From positions 3,261,651-3,325,650 of the forward strand of contig JADCRB010000031.1 of NCBI GenBank assembly GCA_021464245.1: DNA of 64,000 nt, given 5' to 3'. The first letter of the stretch is position 1. Each line of letters begins with the position of its first letter. The notes under the pieces were generated by a model. The model saw only the letters and a program-made list of their open reading frames with translations. It was not told the DNA's origin and made no database searches. The position numbers were made by a program, and so were the translations under genes. Positions 51,328-64,000 of the stretch are shown in pieces. This DNA comes from Carallia brachiata (taxonomy: Eukaryota > Streptophyta > Magnoliopsida > Malpighiales > Rhizophoraceae).

Positions 51328-52976
51328 AAGTATCTAACTGAATTGTTTGGAGGTGTTTGTCTGTAATTTTTATATTTAAGTTTAAATTTTAGATTTAACA
51401 TTTACCTTCTCTTGTTTTTTTATTGTCAGATTACCAACTCTAGACCAAAAAACAAAAAACATTGGCTCATTTGTGATAATGCCTTCGTTTTCTCCTTCAA
51501 AGGTTTAGAATTTAAAAGGTTATTAATTCCCTGTAATTTGATTATTTTGTATATTACTCTCTATGATTTCAATTTAAGTATTAAACCCTCTATGGTTTTC
51601 AATTTTAGCAATTAACTCCGTTAATAGTAATTTTTTAAATTTATTAACATAAATTAATTAAAATTTCATTGTTTTGTAAATGTTTTTTTTTTCTCTACTA
51701 AAAAATATGTTATATATTTCTCAAATTAAAATTTGGTGTATAATTTTAATTGCATTTTATATTATTTCTTTTACAATTTTTTTTTATTTTCAATATATTG
51801 CAGATTTTGATATATAGGTGTTTAACACAATATTTATAACCATATTTATAATTAACATTTATGTGAAATATAATGAAGTGCTTGCTATCATAAAATAACG
51901 TAATTATTGTTAAATTCTGTTAATAGATTGAAGAAATTATTGTTAGGGAGGTTGAATGTCAAAATTAGAAACTACAGGAGAGTTTAATGCTTAAATTAAA
52001 ATTACAGAGAGTAAAATATAAAACAACTAAATTATATAGTTAAAATGTATTTATACCCAAATTTAAGTTTTAGTGACATTCTTTTTTTAGTAAAATTGAG
52101 ACATAGGCACGCTGCCTCAGAAGTACAAGAACGCGAAAAATATCATCATTCCAGCCACTACTCTCTAGTTGGGAAAATGCAAGAAATAAGAATGGTGGAT
52201 TTCCACCAACTCCTCTTCACTTTCCTGTTTCTCCGTTAGAAAAATTAAAGGAAGGTTCAATTTGTGACCTTCTGAAATCGTGGAAAAGTTTGTTAGTTCC
52301 AAAGAAATTCATCAGTCATAATGTCATTAACATATATATAATATATATATATTTTAAAAAGGGCTGTCCTTGGTCACCTTGCAACTTGAATAAGCTTTCA
52401 GACCAAGAAATCTTGATTAACCGGAGCCTTATCCCTGACCATTGCTGAAACCCTGATGACAGAAGACTAGAGCTGTTGGATCAAAGTTGACAACATTTTA
52501 GGTGTAACTGCAGATGACACTTAGCATTGTTCTTCTGAATAAGCTAGCCTGGCAAGTAGAATTAGGGTCCTGTTGCGAATTAGCACAACATAATCATAAG
52601 TGCAGTTCACTGATAGGCTACGCATTGATACTCTAAGTCGCCGAAGCTGAACTTGAATTAGTTAGCATTGTCCCCATGGACTATATATAATTTCTGATCA
52701 CAGAGTATCATTATCACATAAAAAAAGGAATGTGCCACTAGTTTTAGGGCCTCGGCAGTTGTCTGAAAGATGACACAAACTAAGCCTTGTTTCTCATATG
52801 TTGATAACCAGAGTTATGAGAAGGAAACAATCTGCATGGTATGTATGTATGTTTCAATTTGAACCCTCCTATATCAAATGCTGCAGCTAAAAGACTAGTT
52901 ATCGCACTAGACCATCGTCAGGTTCACCTTATTGCATCATTTATGTTGCAGGATTTGGGAAGTTGAGCGAAATGAG
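51328..52976. other. Spacer and possible promoter of the decayed gene
   Basis: A/T-rich to 52,100, then more balanced DNA at 52,240-52,970 that could be the old promoter or leader of the pseudogene that follows. An (AT)n patch lies near 52,331-52,351. Confidence 0.4.
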
Positions 52977-55763
52977 ATGAGCAACAATAACAACGCTTCA
53001 GGATTGCGCGGTATGGCTTTTAAACTTTACCTCAGTTAATGGTCATCTTTTTCATAATGATAATGAAATAATGCAGGAGATGAAACCACGATGCAAGAAC
53101 CTGGGCATGCTACTGGAAAAGCAGGAGAAGATCATGGAGTTTCTGTTCCTGAAACCTCGCTCTATCACAAAAAAGAGACGTGGATAGAAGCTGATGATCT
53201 AAAAGTAGAAAGAGAGGGTCGTTCTTACAGTCCCAGTCCCACATCACCAAATGGAAGAGGTTTGATAAGTCAAATTTTTTCTGCTGTAGTTGGCAAAAGT
53301 ATTTTGTTGAAGTAGATACATAGAATGAGTTTTCCAATCTATTGGTCAGTTGGGCGGAGAAAGACAAGCATCAGCTCAATAATTGGCATCAGGGCTTTTG
53401 GTTTTCTAGAGCAAAAAGAGACTGAAGTTCATCCACCTGCTGAATCTCCAGGAGCTGAGATATCACGTGAGGCTACCCGAATGAAGTTAGCTTCTTTGTC
53501 CAGAAGACTGGAGGATCATGAGAAGCCAACAGAGTCAAATTTGAAGGAGAATCTGTTGCTAACAGGCGATAGTCATCTCGACAAGCACACTCCTAAAAGG
53601 AAAGGTTAGCATACTCAATATTATTTACCAAAACCATATTCTGATCACGTTTATACATCAATCACTAGTCAAGAAAACATAATTTGTTCTGTAAACTAGC
53701 TCTGTTCATAAGGTAACATGTATATATGCACAATCAAACGTGCACAACCAACCTGTATGATTTTACTTGGTCCTTTATGTTGATATAATATAAACTGCAG
53801 CAGAGGAAGAGGAGGTTGCAAGTTCAACTTTGGCCTCAGCATTCACATCACATGATAAAGTACATCAAAATTCTGTCATTGCAACCTTTAATGATCATGA
53901 ACCTCTGAAATTCCACGTTAACCAATCAATGCAAGATATCGCCATTTCACCAAATGAACTTGAGGATATTTTAGGATCAAGTGTCGTGTGCATCAACAAG
54001 GAAAATAATCACCAACCAGAAAGTTTGCCATCTGACCATTTGTTTAAGATTCTTGATTCTGGGAATGGTCTTGATATGGAGGAAAAAAGGAGTGAATCTT
54101 TGTGGAAAGAGATGGCATCAGCGGAATATAAGATGCCCGGTGACGAAAAAATTTAAATTGTAGAGGGGGTTTTGAAAGGCACTATCGACACAACAACAGC
54201 TTCAGATTTTAGTGATGATCAGCAGGTTTATGATGGCGAGTTAACTAGTGAGATGAGTTGTAGAAATGGTGCCCTGGAGTTACAACCAGAAGCCAATCCA
54301 GTGGCTGAATTTCTTAATGTCAATGAAAATCTTGCAAAGAACCAGATTTGATGAGAAATGACATAGAAAGTGAAGAAATCAAGGATGAACAAAACCCTAG
54401 TCGGTTTAGAAAGGAGTCGATCAGCAAACCAGATATTGAAGAGGTAAACGCATTTGAAACTGATCGCTTGACTGGGGTTAGTTGCAAGAACGATCAGATT
54501 GAGGTTTAAGTAAGCACTTCCTATTATCATACTAGCAACAGGGACTATGAAGACGAGGATGCGAACGTTACTGGGCACTGTGACAACATGGTTTTATGCA
54601 ATGAGACGCAAAATAAGGTTCCTGAAAAACAGTGTATGGAACCTGAAATTGGGGCCATGATATTTGAAATGGCTCCGGTGGAGTCATCCGTCACAAATGG
54701 TAAAAACAGTGAAGAAGAACTGCGAGATCACAAGCTCGACACAGAAGCACTAGCAGAGAAGCAAGTCATTGAGATAAAAGAAAAGAAAGTAGCTTCAATT
54801 GTCGACGAAGGAAATGAAGAAGGAAAAGAAACTCGGGAGTATTTCATGTCCCAATTAATTCATGTCATAACAGAAGCATACCCGATGCAGACTTCTGCTT
54901 TTCTTCTCCAGCCTCAAGATCAGCAACAGAAAACTGAAATGGGATATACGGATGCTCAGGGTAGCATTGAGCCAACTCCGAAATCGAGTCCTGAGAGCTA
55001 CAACAAGTTCCCCGCCACAACAGCTTCCCCTTTTCCTGCCGCAACCATGACTGAAGAGAACCTAGGTTCTCTGGTTGACACGGCAATTGATAAATCTAGG
55101 GAAAATTTACAATGAATGTCACAGCAGCTTCAGAAGCACGAACAGAAGTTATTTATACAGCGTCAGCAAATCAGTCCATTGAAGAATGCAAAAATTTGGA
55201 ACCATATGAATTTGCTAGGAACAATATTGGGGCAAAAGAGTGCACTGGGAGGCTAAGTACCGAATCATTTCCCGGTAACTTCAACGTCCATATGCCGGTG
55301 AGAAAGTCTCTAGCTTTCATTCAGATTTGCAAATAGAAGCAAAAAAATGAAGAATTGGATCAAACTCGCTCCTGTGTCAGGAAAAGGCCACAATATTTAC
55401 AAGCTTACAAGGCCGATTTGATGTCAGCCTTCAAAACCCACTTCTGGATGCTCAATATGACCAAGATTCATTTCAGTATCAATCAATAACAGTGGAAGAG
55501 AAAATAATCACTTAGGACAGAAGTGATTCTGAAAAGTCAAGAACACCTTTTATAGGATTCATGAAAGAATATCAACAAGAGGCTGATGCTTTAGCTGCAT
55601 CAAAGGAACAAGATAATCTTGCTGCTCCAAACAAGACAACAAGAGTATGTGGGACTCAGTTTCTAAAAAACTTGCACCGGCTTCAGCTGAAGTTAAAGAG
55701 AAGCATAAGCACCAGTCATCCCTCTGTGGTAACTGCATCTGTTGTGCAACAGTGATTAACTGA
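52977..55763 (+). pseudogene. Decayed multi-exon gene, acidic protein of unknown family
   Basis: Remnant exons: 52977-53010 (ATG; donor GTATGG), 53077-53605 and 53801-55763, still with good splice sites in phase. The coding text is an acidic Glu/Ser/Asn-rich low-complexity protein of about 850 residues, ending KHQSSLCGNCICCATVIN. It is broken by in-frame stops at 53,313-53,315 (TAG), 54,154-54,156 (TAA), 54,507-54,509 (TAA) and 55,513-55,515 (TAG). Frame changes occur near 54,335-54,350, 55,100-55,115, 55,325-55,340 and 55,630-55,650. Long readable stretches on either side of each stop, in the same frame, argue for a single decayed gene rather than several small ones. I do not recognise the family. 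Assembly error cannot be excluded, but so many separate lesions make it unlikely to be the whole answer. Confidence 0.7.
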
Positions 55764-56280
55764 TTACCTCATATTTATTTAGCTTTACAAGTTCTATTTA
55801 TTTTATTTATGTTCTATTTGGAATAAACCAAGAAAGAGTGTGCATTGCTTCAATTACAGTGAGTGTTCATGTTCAAACTTGCAGAATATTATGATTCAAG
55901 TTCTTTGCAGATTCACCTGTTGTAATGCTTTTCTCTTTTCTTTTCTTTTTTTTGTCTATATGTTGGAGAGAAGTTTTTAAGCTTTGGACATAATGTGAAA
56001 TAGGCAGATTGTTTTATTTATTTATTCATTCTTGATGACAAAGAATGTGTACCCTTGATCTTGAGGCTTATTGTTGAGATTAATTGGTGAGTTTCACTGG
56101 CATTCTGCTTGTGCTTGCCAACCAGAATTTATTCCACTGGCAAGTGGGGAACAAAATCCAGTCAATAAGCCTATGTTCATATATACTCTTCTTTTAGGAT
56201 TTTTCCACAGGTATAGTGTATAATCCAAATGACCCCCTTGCATAAAAAATGAATTAATGGCGCTACACTTAACAATGAAA

Positions 56281-56750
56281 TATTGTATTTGGATAAAATT
56301 CTTAGAAGAAAGGAAAGTGACAGAGAGAAAAGTGGGAGAGAGATCATTGGAGAAAATAAATATTTTTTACCCTCTTTTGTTTTTGTGAAGAGGCGATAAG
56401 AGAGAGAAAAATTATAAATTCTTTTATTTGCGAAATGGTAGAAAGTGAGGGGAGAAAAATAAAATATATTGAAATAGTAATTATTTTTCATAATAAATTT
56501 TATTTAAATATTTTGTTTAGATAAAATTGTAATTTTTAAATTATATGAGGGATAATCAAGACATTAATAAATTTAGTAAGAGAACTAATAATTTTCCTCT
56601 TTTTTGGAAAATTAATTTTAGTGGGTTAGGAAGAATTAAGAAATTAAAAATTTCCTCACTTTATAAATATTTTCTAAATAAAATAATTTACTTTAATCCT
56701 TTTATTTTCCTTTCCCTCCCCCTTATTTCCCTTCTCCCAAACATAATGTA
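56281..56750 (-). mobile_element. Tourist-like MITE, copy 2 (inverted)
   Basis: The ends read TATTGTATTTGGATAAAATT and, reverse-complemented, CATTATGTTTGG. Reverse-complemented, the interior aligns with copy 1: for example TAGTTCTC.TACTAAATTTATTAA and AATTTAAAAATTACAATTTTA occur in both. The boundary and TAA duplication are less clear than for copy 1. Several short frames inside are meaningless. Confidence 0.72.
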
Positions 56751-57845
56751 AAGCTTGGCAATCCAATTGATTCACCAATTGAAACGGGGTAGTAGCGCGC
56801 TGGATTTCGATTGGTCCACTAGCGAATTGAGGATTTTAGGGCCCATGTGGTTTCAAATGAAATTAATTCAACCATTTTCTGTATTGAAAAAAATAATAAT
56901 CTATCCATGTTCAGAAAAGAATACAATAAACTGGGGCCCTGGCCGAAAAGCTTATACGAAAGCGAAGCATTTTAGCAATTTACTTACTTTATTTATTGTG
57001 AATTTATGACGGAGTGAAATGGTGAGGCAAATGGGTAAGTGGGTCGGTGGATAAAGAATATGGGAAAAAGGGACAACATTTGTTGATCTTTACTTTTTTA
57101 GCACAAAAGGAAATCAACTCTTAGAAAGTGCAGACCGACCCCATTAATTGGCCCTTTGCTGAAATTCGCCCAATACAACAAAATGGTTGGAGAAATTTCA
57201 CATCTAAATACCTTCTTTGAGTCGGAGAACTAGAAAAAGTCAATATCAACTAAACAATATATATATATATATATATAAAAGAGAACTGGTACATGACTTG
57301 AGATAAATGCTTAGAAAAAATATTCAAAATGCAATAAATACTTATATTTGTGCAATTGAATTAATAAAATATGATACAATAATTTATTACTCTAATTTTT
57401 GTTAAAAAAAATTAATACAGTTATACAAATAATTAAATTTACTGTAGTTAGACTTCTTTTTTACTATTTGTCTCTGGCCATCAATCTATTTATATATAAA
57501 TAACAATAATATTGAAAGATTCAACGAAATAATGGTCTGGGAGGGTGGCCTGCAAGCAAAGCAGCTTTAAAACAAGTCCATATTACATTGTTCTTCTCGA
57601 GCACATAAGACTAGAAATGAAAGAATACAGTAATATTTCAGAGTTGAACAAATCCAATGAGAGGGGGGGGGGGGCGATGTTTCCAATTATTGCTAACTTT
57701 TGTTCACTGACAAATCATTGGTTAACAACAACAACAACAACAGAAATTAAAAAATGTGACATAAGAAACACTCGTTTATACTAGAGTTAATTTAATTTGG
57801 AATTCAATGTATTTGAATCATGGTATCTTGATGAAGCGATTCTTC
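56751..57845. other. Spacer and 3' side of the calmodulin-like gene
   Basis: The part just below 57,846 should be the 3' UTR of the minus-strand gene. An (AT)n repeat sits at 57,258-57,277 and a run of 12-13 G near 57,663-57,674. No gene recognised. Confidence 0.45.
57258..57277. repeat. (AT)n microsatellite
   Basis: Ten AT units in spacer DNA between the MITE at 56,281-56,750 and the CML gene. Confidence 0.9.
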
Positions 57846-59110
57846 TCAGGCGGTTGTCATCATTTTGACAAATTCATCGTAATTAACTTGACCATCACCA
57901 TCCAAATCGGCCTCCTTGATCATCTGCTCCACCTCTTCATCGGTTAGCTTTTCCCCTAAATTGATCATGACGTTCCTCAACTATATACATGAACAGAAAA
58001 AAAAAAAAGAAGGCACAGTTAATTTCGTTAAATTCCCTTGTCTGTTAAACGAATCAGTTCAAAAAACCCAAATGCATTGTCTCATGAAAACGTGGTGAGT
58101 ATTCAATGCATGTGGAATTTTCTACAAGTTGTTGTTGTTGTATGTTTCTCTGCGTAATTTTATCTCAACTGATTCCAACATGAGAAACAATAGACGATAT
58201 ATTTGCTTCATTTTTTTTTATAATGAAATATAAATTAACAATATTTATAGACCCGTAAGAGATGAAAAAATATGGATAAATCACATTTCTTTCGTTGCCA
58301 AAACTATGGCAACAAAAGAAACTGAAAGTAAAAGAGTAGCAAAATCATTCTGCTGTCTTGGCCTACCATCTAGGCGAATAAAAATTGCTCCGTAGTGATA
58401 ATACTTAGACAATATAATTTTTTTTTTTGGTGATAGGCAATTATTGATGAATGAAGAAATTGGTGAGAGGAAAAAGGATGAGAATAAGGTCAATAATTGC
58501 AAGGAAAATTATAATAATTAATCACCTCACTAGCCGATATATAACCATTTTGATCCTTGTCAAACACTTTAAAAGCCTCTTTAAGTTCATCCTCTGCATC
58601 AGTTTCCTGCAATATATTTGCCAGATAGTGAATATCTTGAATATTAAAATATGATAAGTATTAAATTGAATATCTTGAATTAAAACAGGTGAATATATAT
58701 ATGCAGAGACAGAGGGTGACAAACAATGAATGGACCGACCTTCATTTTCTTAGCCATCAAGTTTAGGAACTCCACAAACTCTATGGTCCCATTTCCATCA
58801 GCATCCACTTCGCTCATCATGTCATGAAGTTCTTCTGCAGATGGGTTCTGGTCCAGCGACCGAATGACCGTAGCCAATTCCTCAACTGTAATGCAACCTA
58901 CACGCACATTAATTATATTTATTAGTTCAAGTAAATACCAAGCATGTTATACTCCAATCACCCAAAAAAAAAAAAAGGCCAAAGAAAAACATACGATGTA
59001 ATGGTTAAATAGAAGAAACAGAAAGACGACTAACCATCTCCATCCTTGTCAAACAGACAAAAGGCTTCCCTGAACTCAACAATCTGCTCCTCGGTAAGCA
59101 CTTCTTCCAT
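57846..59110 (-). CDS. Calmodulin-like protein, CML8/CML11 type, 4 exons, 149 aa
   Basis: Exons: 59110-59035, 58897-58740, 58606-58526 and 57980-57846, in phase, 150 codons with the stop. The product has four EF-hand calcium-binding loops, all complete: D21-E32 (DKDGDGCITVEE), D57-E68 ([12 protein letters not shown]), D94-E105 ([12 protein letters not shown]) and D130-E141 ([12 protein letters not shown]). The starting text [20 protein letters not shown], Cys27 in the first loop and SLDQNP after it are typical of the CML8/CML11 group, close to true calmodulin. It lacks an N-terminal Gln-rich extension, favouring CML8 over CML11 in form. Role: cytosolic calcium sensor that binds target proteins. 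No target can be deduced. The leader carries CT/TG repeats and a TATA-like box lies upstream. Confidence 0.96.
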
Positions 59111-59131
59111 TGCTTTTGTGCCTTTGGCTCT

Positions 59132-59175
59132 TCACACACACACACACACACAGAGGTGAGAGAGAGAGAGAGAGA
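59132..59175. repeat. (CA)n plus (GA)n compound microsatellite in the CML leader
   Basis: Ten CA units at 59,132-59,151 are followed by a GA run at 59,157-59,175. On the gene strand these are CT then TG repeats within the 5' UTR, about 22-65 bases upstream of the start codon. Confidence 0.9.
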
Positions 59176-59262
59176 ATAAGATATAAAAGTGCTATAGCTG
59201 CAGGGGGATAGTGTGTTGAGTATAGCTCAATCTTAGCTGGGTTTATGTAGAACTCCAATGCT

Positions 59263-59270
59263 ATTTAAAT
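59263..59270 (-). promoter_or_regulatory. TATA-like box of the CML gene
   Basis: TATTTAAA on the plus strand, read as TTTAAATA on the gene strand, about 155 bases before the ATG, which would give a leader of about 125 nt including the microsatellite. Confidence 0.5.
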
Positions 59271-59279
59271 TAAGTTGAG

Positions 59280-62200
59280 CCCCCACTTGCTCAAAAAAAT
59301 AATAATAATAAGTTGAGCCCTTTTTTCCTTGTTTATATCTATATTTTATTTTGTGATGGGCAAAGTCAAACTGATGCTTATGACTAGATTAGATGTTTAC
59401 TACTTTTTTTTTTTTTTTTGGGGTATAATTTTATTTTTATTATTAATTGTCGGTAAAATGCTTAACTAATTCCTGCTTGGTATAATTTATAGATACTAGA
59501 TGATATATGAGTATGACATGTATGCTTGACTAAAATTTCCGGACAGCTGTAAGGGTTTGATCTTTAGGAGACAGTGAGCATTATAAGGGCGGAGGAGGCG
59601 TCGAAGGGTAGAGGGAGGTGTTGTTGGGAGTCGTGTAATTTGTTTCTGAAGTTTTAAACCCAGAGGGCACGCTGCCTTGCTTGCACGAGATGAGAGAGAG
59701 ACTTGCACGCACAACATCAAAATAAGTGTCATTCGTTTTACCACTGTTCGTGTGTAGTTGAAATACTAAAAATGTGTAAGGAATTAGGAATTTAAATTCT
59801 TATCAAATTAACTAATAATGTTAATTTTATGTTGATTTTATAAAATTACGAATGATTTAGTAATATTTATTAGATTTATCAGATTTATTTTTTTACAAGT
59901 TCTGTGAAAATAGTCTCACCTATCTTATGTATTGATCTAACTCAATTTTTTTGACAATTTTATAAGATATCACTCTCATTTACTTATTTTTTTTACAAAA
60001 AAAAATATTTTTATAGAATATATGGATGGTTAATTACTTAAAAAAAATATAAACTTGAAGTTTTCTATTTCTAGCATCAAATTTATTTTTTTTTCAATAA
60101 ATTTCTAAATTTTGCATTTTGTACGAAAAATAGCACGTATCAATTCAAGTTACCCAACACAAAAATTCGTTAGTTCGAACTGGACGCGTCATTGTGGAAG
60201 CAGAGTGCCGGTCTTGCCAACCAGACAAAACTTGTCAAATATATTTAAAGAACTACACAACAACCAATACATAATACCCAAAAAAAATTAATGTCCAAAA
60301 AAATTTCCAACCACCATTCGTGTGGTTCATCTTGTAAACAAGGTTCAATTCCACGTTACGGATTTGAATTCTACTAAAATTGAGTAGTAAAATAAACGTA
60401 TGACTTATTATTTAATGTAAGTATATCGTAATTATTTGAATTTTTTGCACTCTTTAAACACAATATAGAGTAGTAATATTCTTAAAATTATGAGTTATTA
60501 CTCATATTTTTTTATTTTTATAAAAAAAATTAATTTCTAATTTTGTTGGAAATAATTTTTTTTGTTGGAAATAAAATTTTTCTTGAGATGTTACGTCATT
60601 TACTTAATCCCTTAGATTTCAAAGGCCCAAATCACAAGCCCTAATCAAACATAAGTGACGAATCCTAGTCACAAATTAATCCAACATTTCTTCTCGTTCT
60701 ATATTATAAGGGCAAGATAGGAATTCCGGAAGAATTTTGCCACCTGAGCAAGATGGTCATTGGTCATCAATAGCTGAAATTTCTTAAGCCACGTTGCCAT
60801 GCCACTGTATTACGCGAAATAGAAAAAAGTTGTGCGTCATAGTTGATGACAAAGTGTAACTTATAATTATATTAATAATTTGCATAAAATTTTTTTAAAA
60901 AAAGTTTTTTTTATTATTAAATTTTTTTTAACATATATTATATAAGATTTACCCTTTTCAATTTAAAAATAATATTTATTTAATTTTAATGTTTAATTTT
61001 ATTTTTTTATATTTTATAAATATAATTATATTAAATTAATAATTGATTACACTTTATGACATATGGCTGACCACACTGTACGGCCGGCGGTAGCGTGTAC
61101 TCTTAAACCGCGCCCATACGAAATCTGGTGGGAACGGTGGCAAAGTGAGAGACCAAGGTGTATTTAGGAAACCAAGATTTACAGAGTTCTGTTGGTCTGT
61201 TATGGTCATCTACTGATGGACTTGGGGCAATTAATTATTATTTTTTATTTAGTTGGAGAAAGAGATTTTATTGATATTGAGGTTTAAAATTCGAACTTTG
61301 CCTCAAATTATTAATTTGGTGGCCACCAAATTGGGACAACTAATTATTACAGAGAAGTTATGGCCTTATGGGTGAGAGAGTTAATTAGTTGATCATATTG
61401 TGGGTGTCTGCTCCAGGTTCCGGGTGTGTTGATTTCAGGGTTCCTTTTTTTATTTTATTTTATTTTATTTTGTTGTGGGTGAATGGCAGAACTGTCGTTA
61501 AAATTAAATATGGGTTTAATCTGTTTTGAGCGGTGATAATAGGCTTGAACCTGCAGATGCACATCAGGGAGAGAAATTCACTGCAGGAAGCATTGGAGAA
61601 TGCCACTTGAAACAATTTAATTGGATAGATTGAAACAATATCTCACATTTAACGTAGTTATGTATTTGGACTCTTTCATTAATAAACTATACTGTTCTCG
61701 TGTAATTGAGGGTTCATTTCATTTTTAACGTAGTCTTCAATTAAAAGACGTTCTTTAGGCATCAGTATTACTTTGGTTATTGTCTTCCAATGTACCTGAA
61801 AACACAAAATAATTTGGAATAATATTACTTTAGGCCCAATTACCATTGCAGTTAACCCATTGCTTATTTTGTGTGCGGGTTCACAAGGAGAACGTTCAAC
61901 AAATGGTCGGCGAAGATCTCATGCAAAAAGTAGCTCAACTGATTACCCAAACAAAACATTTAAGAGATAAGATTCTAGATTAAGAGATTTGTCTTTAATG
62001 ATGTGCCAACCTTAAGTCATAAATGATCAAAAGACTACCGTATTTAATATGTCTGGCTCTCGACGCGGTTTCCAGAGCTCTTGTTATGTTACAACTACCA
62101 AATTCAAAAAGCATGTATATCTCGATCCATACACCTATGCAGTACGTACATGCTTTATTATAAAGCTCTTTTAACCTGACAAGAAAATAATATATATTAA

Positions 62201-63836
62201 AATTTTAATGTTATTTGAAGTAATAATCTGATAATTAGTCAATATATTTTTAATTTAGTTTGAATTCATATTATTAGAGTGTCGTCCCTCCTCGAAATAA
62301 ATGGAATCAATAAATACCTCTGCTAGACTTTAATTTCGATATACCGTGGACAGATATAAGGAAAGATTGCTTGGCCTCGTCGTCGTGAGAGCGATGGGTT
62401 TATCTATAAAGAATGACCCACTAATATCCTTACAATTTCTTTTTTTTTTTTGTTTTAAAAATAAATAAATAAATATATATATATATGAATTGTGATACAA
62501 TTAAATTTTTTTTAAAAAAAAAAGAGATTATCAAGAAGGAAAGCTCTGCCAAGTGATACTTATTATAGGACTAGTTTGCGAAAATAAAAATATTTTAATC
62601 TTCAAATCTGGAACATGATAATGATATCATCCATAATAAAGAGGAGCTCAATCCACACTCCATAGTACGGTGGTACATAGAACGAAAATTGGACATGGAC
62701 AAATATGCAAAGCTTATTTTCTCCAGTCTTGACATGGGGACACATTACTTACTTCAGTACTTCTCTTGTTTTTGAGGTCAAGAATCCACGCGGGACCGTA
62801 CGTATTACAATTCCTTGTATGATCGCAATTCGCAATGGTGGTGGCGTTGGGTCATGGTCCAAATGTTGGTTCTTGGAACCTTCAAAGTCCGTGCCAAAGA
62901 CTTGGAAGAAATTAATTTTGACTTTTTGAAATTGAACGAAACTTAGCCCCGCAGTGAAGCAAACATATCCATAATCCATGTAATTGGTAAGCAAACATTT
63001 AGTAAACTACGTGCGTAATTAAATTGCAACTTACTATTTAAAAGTTCCCGTTTTATGCCATACGGCTCTCACATTATGCATCTTTAATTTTTTTTTTATT
63101 TGTTAGAAGAATTATATAATGAGATAGTTCTCTTCAATTTTATAAATTCTAAATTTTTTTTTAAGATTAGAATTTAAAATTTTTAAATAAAAATATAAAA
63201 TTTTAACTACTGAAATATATCATACATATCTTTTATTTGTCCAAGGTAGAAATTATTTCTATGTTTTTGTAGGGGTGTTTTGGTGGTTAAGTGTTTGAAC
63301 ATCTAATTGACATTGAGCTTGAATAACACAACAGATATACAGATATATAGAGATAATAATAGTAAACTCTACCGTCAAATTCTCCCCCTGTTTTTTTTTT
63401 CGTTATTTACGGTCAAATCCCGACCTTGAACAAAGCTCGCTTTTGTATGTGCGGCTGCAAGTTTGAATACTTGCCAAGTTAGATGGTGGGATTATACGTA
63501 GGTTGGTCCTGTAAAGTAATGAATAGTTCGGTAATATTTATTGAGCACGTAAACTTTATTATCTATAAGTTTACAGTAAATAATTCAACTTACTTCATGT
63601 AGTGATTAATTTTAATTTTTTATGATGAATCTATCAAATAAAACTGGGACTAACCAATTTTTTTCAAAAAAAAAAAAACATTGTTGCCCCATACAGCCTG
63701 AAAAAATAACATTTGCCACCTGGACGGAATTAAAGACATTTACACATGGCAATGCTAGGACGCGGAATTGTTTTGTTTTGTATCTTTTTTTTTATTGGGT
63801 TAGAACACACAACATAAAAAACATGGTTTTTATTGG
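59280..63836. other. Spacer, no gene recognised
   Basis: A/T-rich with poly(A)/poly(T) runs and microsatellites, for example the (AT)n near 62,473-62,486. Less AT-biased patches at 61,060-61,200 and 62,690-62,960 contain short frames without motifs. No tRNA or other RNA gene was recognised. Confidence 0.5.
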
Positions 63837-64000
63837 CAATTGAGAGCAATTTATTTGGCACTCAAAATAGCATGGGAACGTGAAATTCGGCGGGTTATTA
63901 TTGAGACCGACTCTATGTTGGCCCTCCATAAACTCACTACAGATGATTGGAAATTAGATTTTTTTCATCCAATTATTGCTGAGTGTTGTAAACTCATAAG
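63837..64000 (+). mobile_element. LINE RNase H fragment, cut by the window end
   Basis: From about 63,840 the plus strand reads LRAIYLALKIAWEREIRRVI followed by IETDSMLALHKL and stays open to the last base. This is the central part of the plant LINE-type RNase H domain (HAELRAI helix, then the xxETDS strand with its catalytic Asp). The upstream part of the domain, including the first Asp, is not present, so it starts truncated or rearranged. It differs clearly from the copy at 43,430-44,347, so it is a separate family member. Confidence 0.85.

Overview
This is nuclear DNA of a flowering plant, almost certainly a eudicot. It is AT-rich, the genes carry many GT-AG introns, and the five best protein matches are plant-type genes. 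I joined exons by hand at splice sites, and reading phase was consistent at every junction. The species cannot be fixed from sequence alone.

Layout. 1,558-8,890 (minus): a complete ARGONAUTE10 (PINHEAD/ZWILLE)-type gene in 21 coding exons (995 aa) with an intact slicer tetrad; its untranslated leader probably extends past 10 kb. 10.5-32.2 kb: a long gene-poor stretch of AT-rich spacer with two hAT-type MITEs that show near-perfect 8-bp target duplications, a small retroposed insert with a 16-bp target duplication, a perfect 26-bp-stem hairpin, a foldback and small tandem duplications. 32,465-35,513 (plus): plastid ATP sulfurylase (APS) in five exons, with a TATA box and a recognisable but imperfect miR395 site in exon 1. 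37,067-37,806 (minus): ribosomal protein S29 (uS14), 56 aa, whose last coding exon holds only two codons and the stop. 40,562-41,974 (minus): a two-exon gene for an 85-aa protein of unknown role. 43,430-44,347 (plus): the 5'-truncated 3' end of a LINE with an open RNase H frame and poly(A) tail. 47,060-49,628 (minus): a Mpv17/PMP22 family membrane protein, four exons. 52,977-55,763 (plus): a decayed multi-exon gene with several in-frame stops and frameshifts, flanked by two oppositely oriented copies of one MITE family. 57,846-59,110 (minus): a four-EF-hand calmodulin-like protein of the CML8/CML11 type. 59.3-63.8 kb: spacer, ending in a second LINE RNase H fragment cut by the window edge.

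The genes do not form a pathway: small-RNA silencing, sulfate assimilation, translation, an organelle membrane protein and calcium sensing simply sit next to each other, as is normal in plants. I found no sign of a new multi-gene system. The most useful leads are the altered miR395 site, the fresh-looking pseudogene, the uncharacterised 85-aa gene and the mobile-element structures.
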